Assembly: GCF_031846515.1 (NCBI RefSeq)
Contig: NZ_JAVRHO010000022.1
Location: 1 to 59,083 of the forward strand
DNA from: Autumnicola lenta
GTDB taxonomy: Bacteria; Bacteroidota; Bacteroidia; Flavobacteriales; Flavobacteriaceae
Direction of reading: 5' to 3'
Length of the DNA stretch: 59,083 bases
The position numbers were made by a program, and so were the translations under genes. Below, piece after piece: positions 7,939 to 15,199 of the stretch. The notes beneath the pieces were generated by a model. The model was not told where the DNA came from and made no database searches. It was given only the letters and a program-made list of their open reading frames with translations. Numbering within the stretch: the stretch's first letter is position 1; each line of letters opens with the position of its first letter.

Positions 7939-9033
7939 ATGACAGACAAGTATAAAGTACCTGAAACGCATCCGGACTTCAGACTTAACAAACAGTATTT
8001 TACCAATGCTGAACTGCGCCAGGTTGCGTATAGTTTTATAAAGGAAGGAGAGGCTTACGAGGAAAAAATCGGTAGTTTTCTGCTGGATTGGTTAAAACCA
8101 TCTTCTTATACTATCAGTAAAACATCGGGTTCTACAGGTGTTCCAAAAGAAATCAAGCTAAAAAAGGAACATATGGTAAATTCTGCTCTGGCTACTTCCA
8201 AATTTTTTGAATTGCCTGCAGGAACAACCGCTTTACTTTGTTTGCCGGCCACGTATATTGCAGGACGCATGATGCTGGTGAGGGCAATGATTTTAGGTTG
8301 GCACCTGGATTTAATTCCACCGTCTTCCAATCCGTTAGACCAGGTTTTTAAGCGCTATGATTTTTGTGCAATGACTCCATTTCAATTAGATAATTCGGTA
8401 GGTCGGCTTCATCTTATTAAAAAGCTTATTGTTGGCGGAGGTGCGGTTTCCTATCGCATTCAGAAAATGGTGAAGGATGTTGACACGAAAGTCTATGAAA
8501 CTTATGGGATGACTGAAACGGTGACACATATCGCAGCCAAGCGTCTAAATTCAAATAAAAAGAAGGAGAATCGTCCCTTTAAAGTTCTTCCGAACATAAA
8601 TATTTCTAAGGATAACAGGGGTTGTTTGGTGATAAAAGCTCCTAAACTTTCGGATGAGGTTATTGTTACCAACGATATTGTGGAAATTCTCACCTACAAA
8701 AAGTTTGTATGGAAAGGTAGAATTGATAATGTGATAAATAGTGGCGGAATTAAAATTTTTCCTGAAGAAGTAGAACAAAAAATGAGTCCGGTGATCGATC
8801 AGCGGTTTTTTATTACCTCAATTCCCGATGATGCCCTTGGAGATAAGCTCGTTTTGTTTGTAGAGAGCGATTTTTCTGAAGAATTACTACTTCAGTTAAA
8901 GAAAAAGATCGAAAAACTGCCGACATTGGATAAATATGAAGTTCCGAAGAAAATATACCTCATCGAAAAATTTGAAGAAACCTCTTCAGGAAAAATTCAC
9001 AGGGAAAATACAGTTAAAAGTAAAGTCGGTTAA
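7939..9033 (+). CDS. menE: o-succinylbenzoate-CoA ligase (AMP-binding protein)
   Basis: MenE is an adenylating enzyme that activates o-succinylbenzoate with CoA. It has 364 residues, shorter than the roughly 450 of enterobacterial MenE; the missing part is in the N-terminal subdomain. Visible motifs are the P-loop-like SKTSGSTGVPKEI (about 56-68), YETYGMTETVTHIAA (about 187-201) and the C-terminal GRIDNVINSGGIKI with a lysine-containing SSGKIHREN end. The pairing with menC and menA supports the name. A dispersed palindromic repeat follows 30 bases after the stop. Confidence 0.87.
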   Translation: MTDKYKVPETHPDFRLNKQYFTNAELRQVAYSFIKEGEAYEEKIGSFLLDWLKPSSYTISKTSGSTGVPKEIKLKKEHMVNSALATSKFFELPAGTTALLCLPATYIAGRMMLVRAMILGWHLDLIPPSSNPLDQVFKRYDFCAMTPFQLDNSVGRLHLIKKLIVGGGAVSYRIQKMVKDVDTKVYETYGMTETVTHIAAKRLNSNKKKENRPFKVLPNINISKDNRGCLVIKAPKLSDEVIVTNDIVEILTYKKFVWKGRIDNVINSGGIKIFPEEVEQKMSPVIDQRFFITSIPDDALGDKLVLFVESDFSEELLLQLKKKIEKLPTLDKYEVPKKIYLIEKFEETSSGKIHRENTVKSKVG

Positions 9034-9063
9034 ACTTCTTATTTAAGCAGGAATAAAGCTAAT

Positions 9064-9087
9064 GGCCGAAAATGGCAATTTTCGGGC
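9064..9087 (+). repeat. dispersed palindromic repeat, copy after menE
   Basis: GCCGAAAATGGCAATTTTCG with flanking G/C bases forms an imperfect palindrome, CGAAAAT paired with ATTTTCG. It is one of about 17 copies in the window and has no T tail. Confidence 0.75.
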
Positions 9088-9131
9088 ATCCGTTTTTTCG
9101 GTCATATTTCTCAGGCTTATCAGAAAATATA

Positions 9132-9147
9132 GTTGTATATTTACAAC
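9132..9147. promoter_or_regulatory. candidate operator palindrome of the Xre/RES module
   Basis: GTTGTA-TATT-TACAAC is a perfect 6-base inverted repeat 30 bases before the antitoxin ATG. It overlaps TATATTTAC, a near match to TAnnTTTG. Antitoxins of this type usually repress their own promoter, so the placement fits an autoregulatory site. Confidence 0.5.
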
Positions 9148-9176
9148 CATACAAGAGTAATATTACAATCTTAACC

Positions 9177-9638
9177 ATGGAAGCCAAATTAGAAAATTCC
9201 AAGAAAGGAAGACAGCAAGCTAATCTTGCTAAATTTTCACCATCCTGGGTTGTTTTAAATGTGAAAGATGCTCCTGGTTATAAGATGGAATTAATTGACC
9301 GTATCCGGAAAGGCGTGAGAAAGGCAGATTGGAAGCAATTAATACATGATACCGGTTCTACTGAAAAAGAATTTGAACATATTTTGCCGGCATCTATTAG
9401 TAGTATGCAGAAGAGGAGCGTTTATGGAAAAGAAACTTCAGAAAGGATCTATGAACTGGCGAGATTATTTGGATTGGGCTATGAGGTTTTTGATTCCAAA
9501 GAGGATTTTAAACAATGGTTAATGACTCCATCCAAAAATCTTGGGGGAAAAATTCCGTTTGAACTTCTGGACAGTAGTTTTGGATTTGAAATGGTGGAGA
9601 ACGAGATTGTCAGGATTCAGTACAATGTCTATAGCTAA
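9177..9638 (+). CDS. Xre/MbcA/ParS-type antitoxin of a RES toxin pair
   Basis: This 153-residue protein is the expected antitoxin of the following RES-domain toxin. The N-terminal half is helical and basic, consistent with a DNA-binding Xre-like domain. The C-terminal part, with NLGGKIPFELLDSSFGFEMV followed by ENEIVRIQ, is the toxin-binding antitoxin domain of the DUF2384/MbcA-ParS-Xre class. ATG 9177 was chosen over the earlier in-frame ATG at 9072. The extra 35 residues read through the palindromic repeat and promoter region and are not conserved-looking. Its stop overlaps the toxin start by one base (TAATG). Confidence 0.85.
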   Translation: MEAKLENSKKGRQQANLAKFSPSWVVLNVKDAPGYKMELIDRIRKGVRKADWKQLIHDTGSTEKEFEHILPASISSMQKRSVYGKETSERIYELARLFGLGYEVFDSKEDFKQWLMTPSKNLGGKIPFELLDSSFGFEMVENEIVRIQYNVYS

Positions 9639-10105
9639 TGATTGTCTATAGAATTGCTAATGTTAAGTACAAAGATGCAACGCTATCGGGATTAGGAGCT
9701 GAAAAGGTTGGTGGAAGGTGGAACGAAGTTGGAACACGGGCAGTTTATTGTTCAGAAAACATTTCACTGGCCTTACTGGAATATTACGTTCACTCTGCAA
9801 ATATAGCCTATCTACCTAAAGAAATATGGGCAGCAAAAATTCAATTTCCAGATGATCTTGTTGTTGAAGAATTACAAGAGCTTCCGGAAGAATGGAATAA
9901 TTACCTATACTCTGCTCAAACAACAGAAATCTTTACAAATTTGGCCAAAGACCGAAATTTCTTTGCTTTACGGGTACCCTCCACTATTGTTGGAATAGAA
10001 TCCAATATTATTTTGAATCCGCTGTATAAAGACTTTGGAAAAGTTGAAGTTACTGAGTTTCTAAATTTACCTGTTGATGAAAGGCTTAAGGTAGGAAAAC
10101 ACTAA
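9638..10105 (+). CDS. RES domain toxin
   Basis: This 155-residue RES-family protein carries the family features: an N-terminal VYRIANVKY, the arginine-containing core LGAEKVGGRWNEVGTRAVYC (about 21-40) and a conserved S-E pair in YCSENISLALLEYYVH. RES toxins of Xre/RES pairs degrade NAD+ and stop growth unless neutralised. It is translationally coupled to the antitoxin by a one-base overlap. The ORF is intact, so the module may be active. Confidence 0.88.
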   Translation: MIVYRIANVKYKDATLSGLGAEKVGGRWNEVGTRAVYCSENISLALLEYYVHSANIAYLPKEIWAAKIQFPDDLVVEELQELPEEWNNYLYSAQTTEIFTNLAKDRNFFALRVPSTIVGIESNIILNPLYKDFGKVEVTEFLNLPVDERLKVGKH

Positions 10106-10126
10106 TAAGTTGCGATTAAAGACGAC

Positions 10127-10149
10127 GCCTGAAAATGGCAATTTTCGGC
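10127..10149 (+). repeat. dispersed palindromic repeat, copy after the RES toxin
   Basis: It reads GCCTGAAAATGGCAATTTTC plus GGC, with 22 bases between the RES stop and the repeat. The two copies at 9064 and 10127 bracket the Xre/RES module in the same orientation. Confidence 0.75.
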
Positions 10150-10204
10150 ATGTGTTTTTAAAAGTAAATGGTTTCAACGAATTCGGAAAAAATTAAAATA
10201 TATG

Positions 10205-10548
10205 CTAATGCTGAATTAAAGCCTCAACTTCCTCTTTTAATTTTGGTAAATGAGTAATTAAAATTGACCAGATATTTTCATCTGAAATATTATCATATGC
10301 GTGAATCACCTGATTTCTTAATCCTATAATTTTTTTAGTATTAGTTAATTTATCTTCAAAAGCTGAATCTCTTCTTATTATTCGATTAATGGCTTCCCCT
10401 ATAATTTCCAGATCTCTCTCAACTGCTCTTTTGAGCATCAGATTTTCTTTATATCGAAGAAAATCCATATCTGAACCTTCAAAGTAACTGTCGATTTCTT
10501 CTATGGCCAATTTCACATCAAATAGCCATTTAAGATTCTTTCATCCAT
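10205..10548 (-). pseudogene. HepT-like ribonuclease toxin (DUF86), apparent N-terminal frameshift
   Basis: The 103-residue open part (10205-10516, starting only at a GTG) holds the HepT catalytic motif RNQVIHAY, which fits Rx4HxY. The expected N-terminus is in another frame. An ATG at 10548 overlaps the MntA stop by 8 bases and reads MDERIL, then goes out of frame; with one extra A in the short A run it would continue KWLFDVKLAIEEID, giving about 114 residues. The lost base lies at 10529-10531. Either the gene is broken, initiation occurs at the GTG, or the base call is wrong. The family partner MntA is intact. Confidence 0.75.
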
Positions 10549-10840
10549 ATACCAATTCCTTTGATCGGTTAATAGATTTTATCAAGATTGGGTTCTTTAA
10601 TGTCTGTTCTTCTACAAGATCAATTTCTCTTCCAAGGAGAGCTTTTAAATCTTCTTTAAAGCTTATATAATTTTCAAAATAATCAGCTAAGTCGATAGGT
10701 TTAAACCTAACCATAAAATCAATATCACTACTGTCGGAATACTCTTCATGTAAAGCAGACCCGAACAAATACATCTTATCGACCTTGTGTTCTTCACAAA
10801 GTTCATACAGCGTACTCATATGTTTTTCCAGGACCTTCAT
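10541..10840 (-). CDS. MntA-like nucleotidyltransferase antitoxin
   Basis: This 99-residue minimal nucleotidyltransferase has the full signature GSx10DxD in GSALHEEYSDSSDIDFMV, with a further acidic residue in GREIDLVEE. In MNT/HepT pairs this enzyme modifies HepT with AMP units and silences it. It is followed by hepT with an 8-base overlap, so the two are co-translated. It lies next to the Xre/RES pair but on the opposite strand. Confidence 0.85.
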   Translation of the reverse strand: MKVLEKHMSTLYELCEEHKVDKMYLFGSALHEEYSDSSDIDFMVRFKPIDLADYFENYISFKEDLKALLGREIDLVEEQTLKNPILIKSINRSKELVYG

Positions 10841-10964
10841 ATCGCAATTTAGAGAAAAATCTGCTTTACACTATCTTTTTTCTTTTTGGTTAAGATAAAA
10901 TTATTGCCAAATGATGACACTTTTTCTGATTTTTGAATCGTTCTGGATTATAGAATCTATTCTT

Positions 10965-12605
10965 TTATTTCCCAAATTTTTCCACATCCACATAAAACTC
11001 CTCTATCTTTACTTCAATAGCATCTATATTTTTAACGCCTGCCAGTTTTTGCCAATTTTCGGTAGGGATTAGCCGTTCTTCTTCGCCGTTGATTAGTACG
11101 TCTACAGGCATGGTGAAATTTTGAACATCTGCTTTCCATCGGAAAGAAATAGTCGCTCCTTCCTGCTTTAGCTGAAGTTCAGGAATTGCAGTTTCTCTAA
11201 GATACTGATCAAAAACCGGCTGAAGATTGGTCGCTATTGGTTCGTTGAAGAAATCTTCTACCTGTTGCGTGGTGACCGTTTGATGTTTAAAAGTTTCAGT
11301 ATAATCCTTCAGTGTTTTCCACCATAGCTCGTCATCCTTATAAATACTACGGATGGTGTTTAGAAGATTAGCTCCTTTTGCATACATATCACCCGATCCT
11401 TCAGCATTTACTCCGTAATCTCCGATTATTGGATTTTCATTGCTAATATTTCTTCGGAGACCTTTCAGGTATTCAAGAGCATTTTCTTTTCCCTGCTCAC
11501 ATTCTACAAAAATTGCTTCCGTATAGCTGGTAAAACCTTCATGAACCCACATGTCGGCAATATCTTTGGAGGTAATACTGTTTCCGTACCACTCGTGCCC
11601 CGACTCGTGAATGATGATATAATCCCAGGACAACCCGTGGCCGGTACCAGAGAGATCACTTCCCAGGTAGCCGTTCATGTAATGATTTCCGTAGGCCACT
11701 GCGCTTTGGTGTTCCATCCCGAGATACGGAGTTTCCACAAGTTTAAATCCGTCTTCAGGAAAAGGGTAAGGCCCCATTTTTTCATAAAAGCACTCCATCA
11801 TTGGTTTGACTTGTTCAAACTGTTCTTTGGCTTTTTCGAGGTTGTACTCCAGAACATAGTAATCCAGGTCCAGATCTTTATAATTATCATGAAAATGAGC
11901 ATATTTTCCAATATTCACCACCACGTTGTAGTTGTTTATTGGATTAGAAACCTTCCATTTCCACCTGGTGTAACCATCTTCAAGTTTTTCGCTTCCTAAC
12001 AGTCTGCCGTTGGAAACATTGGTTAATCCCGTTGGGACTTCAACCTCACTAAGAACTTCATTAGGTTCGTCGCTCTGATGGTCTTTGTTCGGGTACCATA
12101 AACTTGCACCCGCACCTTGTACAGCAACGGCTATCCACGGATTCCCTTTTTCATCTTCGGTCCAGACAAAACCACCGTCCCACGGAGCTCTTTCTGCCAC
12201 AACGGGATTTCCGGAGTAATAAAACTGAATAGAATCTTTTTTGCCTTTCCTGAGAGGATTGGAAAATTCGACAAAAACGGCATTATGTTTCCTTTTGTAT
12301 TGAAGCTTTTTTCCTTTCCGGACAATAGAATCAACCTTCATATTTTCAAAAAGATCTACCTGCATTACCGGCAGCTTTTCTTTAGTCCTGAAGGTAATAG
12401 TATTGGACCCTGAAATAAACTTGTTTTCAGGAACAACCCTTACCTGGAGATGATATTTAAGCACGTCATAAGCACGTTCTTTCCTTAGCGATCCACGAAG
12501 GCTGTCAGCTTCAGTATATTTTCCTTCTTTATTGCTGAGTACCTGACAACTGCTGACAGGTACTATAAAAAAGAAAGCGAAAATTAAGAAAAACAGGTTT
12601 TTCAT
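10965..12605 (-). CDS. M1 family zinc metallopeptidase, lipoprotein
   Basis: This 546-residue aminopeptidase-type enzyme probably works in the periplasm or on the cell surface. A signal peptide ends in VSSC, so it is likely a lipoprotein with Cys20 lipidated. The zinc site is HESGH (333-337), with the third ligand Glu356 in WVHEGF, matching HExxH-x18-E. The substrate-binding GMEHQ (about 296-300) stands in for the GAMEN motif. An N-terminal beta domain precedes the catalytic domain. It follows the carboxylase gene by 11 bases on the same strand and may be co-transcribed with it. Confidence 0.9.
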   Translation of the reverse strand: MKNLFFLIFAFFFIVPVSSCQVLSNKEGKYTEADSLRGSLRKERAYDVLKYHLQVRVVPENKFISGSNTITFRTKEKLPVMQVDLFENMKVDSIVRKGKKLQYKRKHNAVFVEFSNPLRKGKKDSIQFYYSGNPVVAERAPWDGGFVWTEDEKGNPWIAVAVQGAGASLWYPNKDHQSDEPNEVLSEVEVPTGLTNVSNGRLLGSEKLEDGYTRWKWKVSNPINNYNVVVNIGKYAHFHDNYKDLDLDYYVLEYNLEKAKEQFEQVKPMMECFYEKMGPYPFPEDGFKLVETPYLGMEHQSAVAYGNHYMNGYLGSDLSGTGHGLSWDYIIIHESGHEWYGNSITSKDIADMWVHEGFTSYTEAIFVECEQGKENALEYLKGLRRNISNENPIIGDYGVNAEGSGDMYAKGANLLNTIRSIYKDDELWWKTLKDYTETFKHQTVTTQQVEDFFNEPIATNLQPVFDQYLRETAIPELQLKQEGATISFRWKADVQNFTMPVDVLINGEEERLIPTENWQKLAGVKNIDAIEVKIEEFYVDVEKFGK

Positions 12606-12616
12606 GTATTTTAAAT

Positions 12617-14254
12617 TTAAGTCTGAATTACGCCCATATTAAAATCTTTTTCAATAGGAGCGTGATCAGCGGCTTCTATTCCCATGGAAACCCACTTCCG
12701 GGTGTCTACAGGATTTATTACAGCATCTGTCCACAGTCTTGCCGCAGCGTAGTAGGCAGAAGTCTGTTCGTCGTACTTTGCTTTCAGTTTTTCAAAGACT
12801 TCTTTTTCCTTTTCCTCATCCACCTTTTCGCCCTTTTTGGCCATTGAGGCGGTTTCAATCTGTGCCAGTACTTTTGCTGCCTGTGTACCACCCATTACGG
12901 CAAGTTCTGCACTCGGCCAGGCAAAGATAAGCCTCGGATCGTATGCTTTGCCGCACATTGCGTAGTTCCCTGCACCATAAGAATTGCCAATTATCACGGT
13001 GAATTTTGGAACTACAGAATTGCTTACCGCATTCACCATTTTTGCACCGTCCTTAATAATTCCGCCGTGTTCGCTCTTGCTGCCTACCATAAAGCCGGTG
13101 ACATCCTGAAGGAAAACCAACGGAATCTTTTTCTGATTGCAATTCGCGATAAAACGAGTGGCTTTATCTGCAGAGTCCGAATAAATCACTCCGCCAAACT
13201 GCATTTCTCCCTTTTTGGTTTTCACAATTTTACGCTGATTGGCGACAATTCCTACGGCCCAGCCATCAATTCTTGCATAGCCAGTAATAATGGTTTGTCC
13301 GTAGCCTTCTTTGTATTCTTCAAATTCTGAATTATCTACTAGACGTTTAATAATCTCGGTCATGTCGTATTGATCGCTGCGCTTTTTCGGCAGGATCCCG
13401 AAGATTTCATTTTCATCTTCTTTAGGCTTAACGGACTCTTTTCGGTTAAAACCGGCTTTGTCAAAATCACCGATTTTGTCCATGATATTTTTGATTTTAT
13501 CCAGCGCTTCAGAATCATTTTTCACCTTATAATCTGTAACGCCACTTATTTCGCTGTGAGTGGTCGCGCCGCCAAGGGTTTCATTATCCACACTTTCGCC
13601 AATGGCTGCTTTTACCAGGTAACTTCCGGCAAGGAAAATACTTCCGGTTTTTTCCACAATAATAGATTCATCGCTCATAATAGGGAGATAAGCCCCGCCT
13701 GCAACACAACTTCCCATAACAGCGGCAATCTGGGTAATTCCCATACTGCTCATTACCGCATTGTTCCTGAAAATCCTTCCGAAGTGTTCTTTATCAGGAA
13801 AAATTTCATCCTGCATTGGTAAAAACACACCGGCGCTATCTACAAGGTAGATAATGGGTAGCCTGTTTTCAATAGCTATTTCCTGCGCACGAAGGTTCTT
13901 TTTTCCGGTTATGGGGAACCACGCCCCTGCTTTTACTGTAGCATCATTGGCAACGACAACGCATTGCTTTCCTGATACGTAGCCCACTTTCACGATCACG
14001 CCGCCACTGGGGCAGCCGCCGTGTTCATTGTACATCCCGTCACCTGCAAAAGCTCCTATTTCAATAGATTTTGACTTTTCGTCTAAAAGAAAATCTATTC
14101 GTTCCCTTGCGGTCATTTTGCCTTTATCGTGGTGCTTTGCAATTCTTTTTTCACCGCCACCTAATTTCACCTCCTTTAATCTGTGATTTAGAGTGGAAAC
14201 CAGAAGTCGGTTATGATCTTCATTTTTATTGAAGTTGATATTCATGTTGTTCAA
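12617..14254 (-). CDS. acyl-CoA carboxylase beta (carboxyltransferase) subunit, methylcrotonyl/propionyl type
   Basis: This 545-residue biotin-dependent carboxyltransferase moves the carboxyl group from carboxybiotin to an acyl-CoA. It has two crotonase-like halves: VMGSCVAGGAYLPIMSDES in the first and GNSYGAGNYAMCGKAYDPR in the second. Segments such as GSIFLAGSYLVKAAIGE and WPSAELAVMGG resemble methylcrotonyl-CoA carboxylase beta. That would point to leucine degradation, but acetyl/propionyl use cannot be excluded. No biotin carboxylase or biotin carrier gene is present in the window, so the partner must be elsewhere. Confidence 0.87.
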   Translation of the reverse strand: MNNMNINFNKNEDHNRLLVSTLNHRLKEVKLGGGEKRIAKHHDKGKMTARERIDFLLDEKSKSIEIGAFAGDGMYNEHGGCPSGGVIVKVGYVSGKQCVVVANDATVKAGAWFPITGKKNLRAQEIAIENRLPIIYLVDSAGVFLPMQDEIFPDKEHFGRIFRNNAVMSSMGITQIAAVMGSCVAGGAYLPIMSDESIIVEKTGSIFLAGSYLVKAAIGESVDNETLGGATTHSEISGVTDYKVKNDSEALDKIKNIMDKIGDFDKAGFNRKESVKPKEDENEIFGILPKKRSDQYDMTEIIKRLVDNSEFEEYKEGYGQTIITGYARIDGWAVGIVANQRKIVKTKKGEMQFGGVIYSDSADKATRFIANCNQKKIPLVFLQDVTGFMVGSKSEHGGIIKDGAKMVNAVSNSVVPKFTVIIGNSYGAGNYAMCGKAYDPRLIFAWPSAELAVMGGTQAAKVLAQIETASMAKKGEKVDEEKEKEVFEKLKAKYDEQTSAYYAAARLWTDAVINPVDTRKWVSMGIEAADHAPIEKDFNMGVIQT

Positions 14255-14431
14255 AATTTGAGAATGGACTCCGGAGTTACCGGAAAAAGCTAAAAAATAT
14301 TCATATATTTTTATGACACTATAAGGAAAAACTCCCTTAAATTGCTGTTCCGCTAAAATACAAAATCAAGTCTATTGGAATATTGAAAAGCAGGATTATC
14401 TGGAGAAGCTTTTGATTATAAGGATATCGTT

Positions 14432-14611
14432 ATGGGAATGAATAAGAATACCATTTTTGGCTGGGCGTCTTTCGTTCTGTTTTTAATTGGGACAGCAGTG
14501 ATCTTGCTGGGAGTGTTAAAATATATCGACTACGCAATAGGATTTTCTGTGGTTGGGATTGGATTTTTTGCAATTTCCTGGGCATTTAATGCATTAAAAG
14601 GCAGAGTATAG
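14432..14611 (+). CDS. small two-helix membrane protein, unknown function
   Basis: This 59-residue ORF begins MGMNKNTIFGWASFVLFLIG and contains two hydrophobic helices (about 9-29 and 34-52), ending ALKGRV. An AAGGAT-like sequence lies upstream, and a second ATG at 14438 is an alternative start. It ends one base before the DinB gene start, which supports it as a real gene in an operon. No family is recognised. Confidence 0.6.
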   Translation: MGMNKNTIFGWASFVLFLIGTAVILLGVLKYIDYAIGFSVVGIGFFAISWAFNALKGRV

Positions 14612-14612
14612 G

Positions 14613-15089
14613 ATGGATGAAAAACAAATGAAAGAACAACTTGTTAAGCATTTACAGGGAGGTGAGGCATATTTATCTTTAGCCAAATTTCTCGATGAAA
14701 TTCCGTATGATAAAATCGGGAAACGTCCGGAAACGTTTCCGTACTCGTTTTATGAAGTCTTTTATCATATTGCTTATGCTCAAAAAGATATTATAGAATA
14801 TTGTACTGCTGAAGAATACAAAAGTGCAAACTGGCCCGAAGATTACTGGCCGGAGATGCAGTTTCCCGAAAGCGAAGAAGACTGGGAAGAGCTAAAGGCA
14901 GATTATTTTGAATGTCGTAAAGACTTTGAAGATTTTATTCTGGACCCGGAAAACCGACTAATGAAGCCGGTTAAGAACGGTGAAGACCATACGCTTTTAC
15001 GGGAGCTTATGCTGGTAATAGAACACACTTCTTATCACACAGGTCAACTTCTCGTAATCCTGCGCTTACTGGGTCTACACAAAAGCTGA
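14613..15089 (+). CDS. DinB family protein
   Basis: This 158-residue four-helix protein is of the DinB/YfiT type, a fold found in metal-dependent thiol transferases and in damage-inducible proteins. The three expected metal histidines appear in FYEVFYHIAYAQKD and EHTSYHTGQLLVILR. The sequence is rich in tryptophan and acid residues in the middle (ANWPEDYWPEMQ). It starts one base after the small membrane protein gene. The exact reaction is unknown. Confidence 0.83.
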   Translation: MDEKQMKEQLVKHLQGGEAYLSLAKFLDEIPYDKIGKRPETFPYSFYEVFYHIAYAQKDIIEYCTAEEYKSANWPEDYWPEMQFPESEEDWEELKADYFECRKDFEDFILDPENRLMKPVKNGEDHTLLRELMLVIEHTSYHTGQLLVILRLLGLHKS

Positions 15090-15143
15090 TATTTGGTAAG
15101 ACATCAATTATTTTCTAATCAAATTTTAAGATATTTGCATTTC

Positions 15144-15171
15144 TTCTGAAGATCAAAAACTGACTTCAGAA
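15144..15171 (+). other. hairpin in the ettA leader
   Basis: TTCTGAAG and CTTCAGAA form an 8-base stem with a 12-base loop, 28 bases before the ettA ATG. It lacks a T tail, so it is not a terminator; a role in mRNA stability or regulation is possible only. Confidence 0.35.
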
Positions 15172-15199
15172 AAGACTGATACATCAAAATTTAAGAATT

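Noticed and set aside
11541..11999. 152-codon ORF antisense to the M1 peptidase gene
   Set aside because: It is a shadow of the M1 gene, whose zinc motif lies in the same bases on the other strand.
13370..13822. 150-codon ORF antisense to the acyl-CoA carboxylase beta gene
   Set aside because: The opposite strand has a full, conserved carboxyltransferase with recognisable motifs; the antisense product is Phe/His-rich and resembles nothing.
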